Source: Episyrphus balteatus (taxonomy: Eukaryota > Arthropoda > Insecta > Diptera > Syrphidae). Taken from it: a DNA stretch of 64,000 nt. Shown here one piece after another: positions 59,743 through 64,000 of this stretch (position 1 is its first letter; every line of letters starts with the position of its first letter). The stretch spans positions 28,205,322-28,269,321 of the forward strand of contig NC_079137.1 in assembly GCF_945859705.1 (NCBI RefSeq), in the 5' to 3' direction. The notes beneath the pieces were generated by a model that worked only from the letters and a program-made list of their open reading frames with translations, did no database searches and was not told the DNA's origin. The position numbers were made by a program, and so were the translations under genes.

Positions 59743-61331
59743 GGTGTGTTTTTTATTACCACCGGGCTTAACTGAACAAAAAAACGCCTCGGGGCTTAGC
59801 GAGAAAAACTGGCAGCACTGCATATTAAATGTTCCGAAATCAGCTGACACAAACAAAATATAAAGTTGTTATATTTTTCGCTTTTGGGGTTTCTTGTGTG
59901 TTTTTGAAAAAAAAGTTTAATTAACTACAGTAGGTGGCCACATGATTATGACCGATGAAATTTTTCACAAATTTTTTACCCTAAAAACTAATTTTATTTT
60001 ATTTTTTCTGTACAGTAATTATTATTACTGCTTTCTACTATAACGCTAGAGTGTCACGTACTTCCTAAGTAAGAAAAATTAAAGAATAAACAGGCTTGGT
60101 AATTTTCCAGGGATGGATTCCACAAATAACGCTCTTTGTGGTTTTTTAGCGAAATGCTGCAGAAAACCTCATGCCAACTGGTGGAAAAGCTTAAAGGTGA
60201 GTGGCTGAATCATTACAAGCACGGAACATAAGCTCATTCAGGTTAAAATAGAGTTTCCAAAAGAATACAGGCAGTTTTGCAACAAAAGGAAAACACACGA
60301 AATATTGAAAAAATGGTGGTCTCCTCTATCGTCATCAATTTTTTTGACTTTGTTTCCTTAAACAAAAAATTAGTATTGGCATAATGTTTTATACAACCGT
60401 ACATTATGCCAATACTAATTTTTTGTTTAAGGAAACAAAGTCAAAAAAATTGATGACGATAGAGGAGACCACCATTTTTTCAATATTTCGTGTGTTTTCC
60501 TTTTGTTGCAAAACTGCCTGTATTCTGGTGGTCTCCTCTATCGTCATCAATTTTTTTGACTTTGTTTCCTTAAACAAAAAATTAGTATTGGCATAATGTT
60601 TTATACAACCGTACATTATGCCAATACTAATTTTTTGTTTAAGGAAACAAAGTAAAAAAAAATTGATGACGATAGAGGAGACCACCATTTTTCAATATTT
60701 CGTGTGTTTTCCTTTTGTTGCAAAACTGCCTGTATTCTTTTGGGAACTCTATTTTAACCTGAATGAGCTTATGTTCCGTGCTTGTAATGATTCATCCACT
60801 CACCTCTAAGCTTTTCCACCAGTTGGTATGAGGTTTTCTGCAGCATTTCGCTAAAAACCCCAAAGAGCGTTATTTGTGGAATTCATCCCTGGAAAATTAC
60901 CAAGCCTGTTTATTCTTTAATTTTTCTTACTTAGGAAGTACGTGACACTCTAGCGTTATAGTAGAAAGCAGTAGTAATAATTACTGTACAGAAAAAATAA
61001 AACAAAATTAGTTTTTAGCGTAAAAAATTTGTGAAAATTTTCATCGGTCATAATCATGTGGCCACCTACTGTATTAAATAAATATTTAAAATAATAATTG
61101 TCCTTCCAAACATCAGTTTTGATGTTTTTAAACAAATTCTAAACAATTTACGAACAAGTTGAGTTGGTAGCACAGATTTAAATCTGTTGAAAAAGTTAAG
61201 CCCAAAGAATTCTCCGGGCTTAACAGCTAAGCCCAAGGGGCTAAAGTGTTGTTGCATTTAACATGTAAATTCCTTAGCCCCGACTGCGTTTTTTTTTGTC
61301 CAGTTAAGACCGGTGGTAATAAAAAACACAC
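59743..61331. mobile_element. Outer MITE, TIR GGTGTGTTTTTTATTACCAC, TA duplication
   Basis: GGTGTGTTTTTTATTACCAC is at the left and its inverse ends at 61331, with TA on each side. Inner mirrored text includes GGGCTTAACT/AGTTAAG and TTAGCCCC. The Tc1-like element at 59928-61071 is inserted in its middle. Confidence 0.7.
59928..61071. mobile_element. Palindromic Tc1-like element with a duplicated hairpin
   Basis: TIRs CAGTAGGTGGCCACATGATT and the inverse, flanked by TA: Tc1-type. The arms hold remnants of the transposase 3' end (for example IQAVLQQKENTRNIEK, as in Tc1 C-termini). The centre contains two successive hairpins with a 212-bp period: GGTGGTCTCCTCTATCG at 60315 and 60527, each followed by its inverse. 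No intact transposase. Confidence 0.75.
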
Positions 61332-62222
61332 CTATTCATAACAGAAAATTCATAGCAGAATAAAAGATTTGGCAGAATAGGCCCAAATACTTCTGATGGT
61401 ATGTTTTTGTTAACATGTAGTTCGCTGTTGACTTTGGAGACTTCAACATTTTTCGTTTCGCTTCAGCAGCGTACTAGACTTAACGGAAAAAATATTCATG
61501 TGAATGCCAACTCGAAAAGCTGAACATGAAGGAACTTTACAAATATACTATACTCATACTCCGTAAAAAAAATACAATAGGGGTATTCACGATTTGATGC
61601 AAATGGTCTTGTATCGTTGTAAAAGTGCAACCCAAGTAACAATTTAGCTTTCGAGTGTAACATTTTCTTAAAATAAAACAACCAAATACACAGACTACAA
61701 CTTTTTTTACACTCTTACACTTTTGCTATACCCTATAACCCTATTGCAAGAATAAAATACAATGATGCAAAATTTGTCTGTTGTAGTTGTAGTAGTCGAA
61801 AAACAAAATTTTGCAATTTTATACCTTTTTGTTGCACCTGATCGTGAATACCCCTAATAACAACAAAAGTCATTTAAGTCAAAATAAAAAATTCAAAATT
61901 AATTTAAAATCAAGAAAAATCAACAAAAAATAATTTTAAAAGCAAGAAATAAATGAATTAGAAGTGAAAAAACCATCAACACTGCTCTTGGAGTCAAGAA
62001 AAATGCACAGGACAGTAAAAAGTAAGTGCTTTGTATATCAATTCCAAAATTTATATACAAAGGTAAGTGACAAATGAGTGAAAACTCTCCAATTTTTCGC
62101 TAGAGCTGCGTACCGAAAAACGAAAAGCAATAAACGAAATTTTTCGTTCAAGATTTCGTTAACGAAATTTTGTATGGAAAACAATTTTATATGAAAACAA
62201 TTTTAATGTATGATGTATGTAA

Positions 62223-62930
62223 GTGCCGGGCTACACGGTGATTTTTCAATCGCCTAACCAGTCAGGTTGTAGGCAAGAGGGGTGAGGATTTTCCTCTTTT
62301 TGACGTTTGTTCCTAGAAAATGTGAATTGGAACGTGATTGGGCACAACACTGTGTAGCCAGGCCCTAATGTATGTGATGTGTATCATCTATGAAATAGGG
62401 CCCAGTAAATAAATATTCCCAAAAGCCGTGGCTACACAGTGTTGTGCCCCAATCACGTCCCAATTTACATTTTCTAGGAACAAACGTCAAAAAAAGGAAA
62501 ATCTTCACTCTCACTCACGTTCCACTTTTACATTTTCTAGGAACAAATGTCAAAAAGAGGAAAAATTGAGCAATGGAACTGTACTGCCCTCAGAAAATTC
62601 AGTTCCCTTCGTGGTCATCTTCCCCCTTCACTCTTCATCCTTCATGCCCACAAATTTACTGCTTAAGGCTTAACTACATTCACCACTTTTTCAAAAAGTA
62701 CAAAAGTGAAAATATTTTTTTTCTATCTAGTGCAATTGTTTTGTGAAAAAGAGTATACAAATTGTTTTTTAGACCAAAAAATAAGCTTTCTGCATCATTT
62801 CTTTTAAATTTTTTGTCCGAAAATCTATACAAAAATGCGTTTGAAAATTTTCACTTTTGTACTTTTTCACTTTTTGAGCCAATGTAGTTAACCCTTTAGG
62901 AGATTGAAAAATCACCGTGTAGCCAGGCAC
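62223..62930. mobile_element. Fold-back MITE, TIR GTGCCGGGCTACACGGTG
   Basis: The ends GTGCCGGGCTACACGGTGAT (left) and ATCACCGTGTAGCCAGGCAC (right) are inverted. Subunits with CATTTTCTAGGAACAAA and GTCAAAAAGAGGAAAA recur in both orientations and once in tandem (62467 and 62530). Confidence 0.65.
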
Positions 62931-62974
62931 TAGCCCGGCACAAAGGAACCCAGCTACTGTGTAGCCACGAGCTA

Positions 62975-63657
62975 CGTTCTTTTTCTAACAATAGTCAACT
63001 ATGGTTGTTATGTCAAAAAATATTGTTGATTTGTCATTGTTAGAAATTGTTGGGTTTTTTACAAATCATTTAGGAACGATTTATTGTAAGAAATTGTTGA
63101 ACTGTCAAACCATAAAAAAAATTGTTTTCAGAATACAATTTTTTGCATAATTGTAACAAAAAATCATGTTTTTTTTAATCAAAATAAATTTTATCGCATT
63201 ATTAAATTACAAAAATATCTTTTTATTTTCATTTTTTCCGCTTATTTCAAAAGAAAAAAAATCTTTGAGTTCGTTTTGTAAACAAAACATCCACTTTGAC
63301 ACATCAACAATCTCATGAATGTTCAACTCATATCATGGAGGTGAGTTGGAAATAGTTACGATTTGTAACTATTAGACACTTCAAAATGAGTTTAGGAACG
63401 ATGTTCATCTTTCAAATAGTTACAAATCGTAACTATTTTGTAGTTTAAGCCTGGTACGCTGCTCGCGCTAAATTTTAGCTCCCATACAAATTATCGAAAA
63501 TTTTTAGCCGAGATAAAATGGATCCCATACAAGTTATCGATAACTTGTATGGGAATTTTATCTCAGCTAAAATTTAGCGCGAGCAGCGTACCAGGCTTTA
63601 GGAACGACAAAAGTTAACGATAGTTAACAATAGTTAACTATTGTTAGAAAAAGAACG
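62975..63657. mobile_element. MITE with TIR CGTTCTTTTTCTAACAATAG
   Basis: Inverted ends CGTTCTTTTTCTAACAATAG (62975) and CTATTGTTAGAAAAAGAACG (63657). A smaller palindrome (63448-63598) is inside. Confidence 0.65.
63448..63598. mobile_element. 151-bp palindromic MITE
   Basis: AAGCCTGGTACGCTGCTCGC and its inverse end the element. The body is almost a perfect hairpin with CCCATACAAGTTATCGATAA at the centre. Confidence 0.75.
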
Positions 63658-63738
63658 CACCTACGGCCTATCATGGATCTCAGGCATGGTATAAAAAGAG
63701 AAGGTATGATCATTAGAAAAATCTCAGTATCGAGAACT

Positions 63739-63959
63739 GTCAAAACTTATGGCTACCATTGTATATATATTTCTATAGTACTATCATGAAGTCGAATTTA
63801 GTATTAGTTCATGTCGCCACTTTTTTGAGGTGGCGCTCAGTGTGTTTTTTTCATACAAATTCTGATTTTTCAAGTCACCACTAGAGTTCCTAAGATCGTT
63901 TTACTTCATGATAGTACTATGGAAATATATATACAATGATGGCTACTTAAGGTTTTGAC
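63739..63959. mobile_element. 221-bp MITE at the window end
   Basis: Inverted ends TCAAAACTTATGGCTACCAT (left) and GGCTACTTAAGGTTTTGA (right), with a mirrored ATATATATTTCTATAGTACT block. Confidence 0.65.
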
Positions 63960-64000
63960 AGCCCAGCCCATTGAAATTGTTGTTGTAAACAAATTTGTCT

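Noticed and set aside
60384..60809. Several overlapping frames on both strands with shared sequence
   Set aside because: They are mirror images produced by the tandem hairpins in the Tc1-like element.

Overview
The window is AT-rich eukaryotic DNA. Spliceosomal introns of 63-73 nt sit beside kilobase-scale introns, and transposon density is very high. The two recognisable genes and the retroelement families point to a brachyceran fly (Diptera) with a repeat-rich genome; the species cannot be named from this sequence.

Host genes. (1) A saposin-related precursor gene (Sap-r type) lies on the plus strand at 3113-6118. It is one uninterrupted coding exon with a signal peptide, a SapA domain and nine SapB domains. 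(2) A verprolin/WIP gene (Vrp1) lies on the minus strand. I assembled eight coding exons between 29191 and 11262; all splice sites are GT-AG, the phases agree and the product is 679 aa. It has an N-terminal proline-rich/WH2 actin-binding region and a C-terminal WASP-binding motif. The first coding exon starts directly at a splice acceptor, so 5' UTR exon(s) lie further right (candidates near 31.2-31.4 kb and 57.05 kb). The two genes are convergent, with about 5 kb between their stop codons. They have no evident functional link: one makes secreted/lysosomal lipid-binding proteins, the other regulates actin through WASP.

Repeats. Most of the rest is transposon-derived and strikingly rich in fold-back (long inverted repeat) elements, often nested. 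The best-resolved are: a hammerhead-ribozyme palindrome at 7529-8381 with a 13-bp target duplication; a 5'-truncated Jockey/I-like non-LTR element at 12336-16899 (12-bp target duplication) carrying a MITE that itself carries a 2.3-kb fold-back element; a fold-back at 16957-18190 holding a 214-bp segment copied from 21.8 kb; an FB-like element at 54474-55802 with minisatellite arms and a 9-bp target duplication, inserted in a decayed hAT transposase; a palindromic Tc1-like element at 59928-61071 inside another element; and a Helitron-like element at 35960-37060.

Layout: 1-2.4 kb fold-back repeats and an unassigned decayed segment; 2.7-6.4 kb Sap-r; 6.5-9.1 kb SINE, ribozyme element and MITE; 9.1-11.2 kb AT-rich, probably including the Vrp1 3' UTR; 11.3-29.2 kb Vrp1 coding exons and repeat-filled introns; 29.2-57 kb probably a repeat-filled first intron or upstream region; 57-64 kb tandem repeats and nested fold-backs.

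The most unusual object is the hammerhead element. Its 314/315-bp monomers carry a type III hammerhead in each orientation, with 10-nt fully complementary loops I and II.
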